The translations under genes were made by a program, and so were the position numbers. A stretch of 64,000 nucleotides of DNA. Origin: Botryococcus braunii. Its lineage: Eukaryota > Chlorophyta > Trebouxiophyceae. Under the pieces are notes generated by a model that saw nothing but the letters and a program-made list of their open reading frames with translations, was not told the DNA's origin and ran no database searches. The DNA is taken from the NCBI GenBank assembly GCA_002005505.1, contig KV908546.1, forward strand, positions 203,922-267,921, written 5' to 3'. Below are positions 63,530-64,000 of this stretch, in pieces; position 1 is the stretch's first letter; every line of letters starts with the position of its first letter.

Positions 63530-64000
63530 TGAACAATTCTGGGCGTAATGTTCCCTGTATGTCCCGGCACGAAGGGTGTTAAGCTCGGTCGGGTCTCTTG
63601 CTGTGTGTCGGAGAGCAAGCAGAGCCCGACTATGTGTTGGCACTTGTGGCAACTGATCAGAGATAAGCACCCGGAGTGCTCTTTCAGTCCCAAACAAGTC
63701 ATTACATTGCTTCTTGCTCTCTCTCAACGCCAAGGAATTCAAACTACCTCTTCTAGGCATTGACAGATAGTTCGCATTACCATTGTTCGATGAGCCAAGC
63801 ATTAGCAACATTCTAATACTCTTATCTAGACCTCTTCCTAATCAATTTGTCCATGCAAGTTACACTAAGATGCAGCACTTCACCTGTATGTCCCGGCACG
63901 AAGGGTGTTAAGCTCGGTCGGGTCTCTTGCTGTGTGTCGGAGAGCAAGCAGAGCCCGACTATGTGTTGGCACTTGTGGCAACTGATCAGAGATAAGCACC
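63530..64000 (-). repeat. C3 5' LTR (truncated by window end)
   Basis: First 471 bp (plus orientation) of the 730-bp LTR, matching 35576 onward, including cassette copy 2 and most of copy 1. Confidence 0.95.

Larger units (their letters stand above)
35576..64000 (-). mobile_element. Ty1/copia retrotransposon C3 (runs off the window)
   Basis: Copia element on minus: 3' LTR 35576-36305, 5' LTR from 63530 to beyond the window edge. It is split twice, by G2 (37440-51916, TSD GCTTG) and C5 (55010-61882, TSD GCATA). With those removed the gag-pol is one uninterrupted frame of 1,750 codons, so the element was apparently intact when hit. It also has an accessory ORF (62948-63472). The visible parts of the two LTRs look identical by eye. 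Confidence 0.95.

Overview
The window is eukaryotic nuclear DNA made almost entirely of retrotransposons inserted into one another; I found no host gene, rRNA or tRNA gene. The host is probably a green alga. Two things suggest this: a DIRS-type element whose tyrosine recombinase lies antisense to its reverse transcriptase, as in Kangaroo of Volvox, and a TGTAA motif (the usual chlorophyte poly(A) signal) at the same place in five LTR families. No species is claimed.

Layout. 1-727: fragment of a Ty3/gypsy RT (G0, minus). 728-3408: a 1.3-kb LTR-like unit in two tandem copies. 3409-25925: a decayed Ty3/gypsy element (G1, minus) with a PHD finger and an adenine-methyltransferase-like domain, split by Ty1/copia elements C1 (4166-12406, minus, TSD CCCAT) and C2 (16193-24024, plus, TSD AAGTC). 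About 26801-35575: Kangaroo-like DIRS element, with gag/RT on minus and recombinase on plus. 35576 to beyond 64000: copia C3 (minus), split by gypsy chromovirus G2 (37440-51916, minus, TSD GCTTG), which is split by copia C4 (40516-47527, plus, TSD CCGTC), and by copia C5 (55010-61882, plus, TSD GCATA). Conceptual removal of each insert plus one TSD copy puts the interrupted reading frames back in phase.

Main discoveries. (1) Every copia LTR carries a cassette twice. In C1 and C2 the first copy has GT-AG introns and the second is its exact spliced form (C1: 67+72+79+109 = 327 bp; C2: 140+72+76 = 288 bp). In C3-C5 a single-exon cassette ends CAG|GT in copy 1 and CAG|G in copy 2. TGTAA lies 0-3 nt before copy 2 in all five families. 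This fits a cycle in which transcription starts at copy 1, the leader is spliced, the RNA is polyadenylated just inside copy 2, and reverse transcription rewrites the U5 side of the LTR from spliced RNA. (2) The copia elements carry an extra ORF upstream of gag, in two unrelated protein families; in C5 and C3 its N terminus resembles the histone H3 tail. (3) The primer-binding sites match the anticodon arm of initiator tRNA-Met (copia-type half-tRNA priming), which builds an AUG into each leader. (4) G1 (PHD finger), G2 (chromodomain) and C3/C5 (H3-like tail) each have a feature suggesting contact with histone H3.
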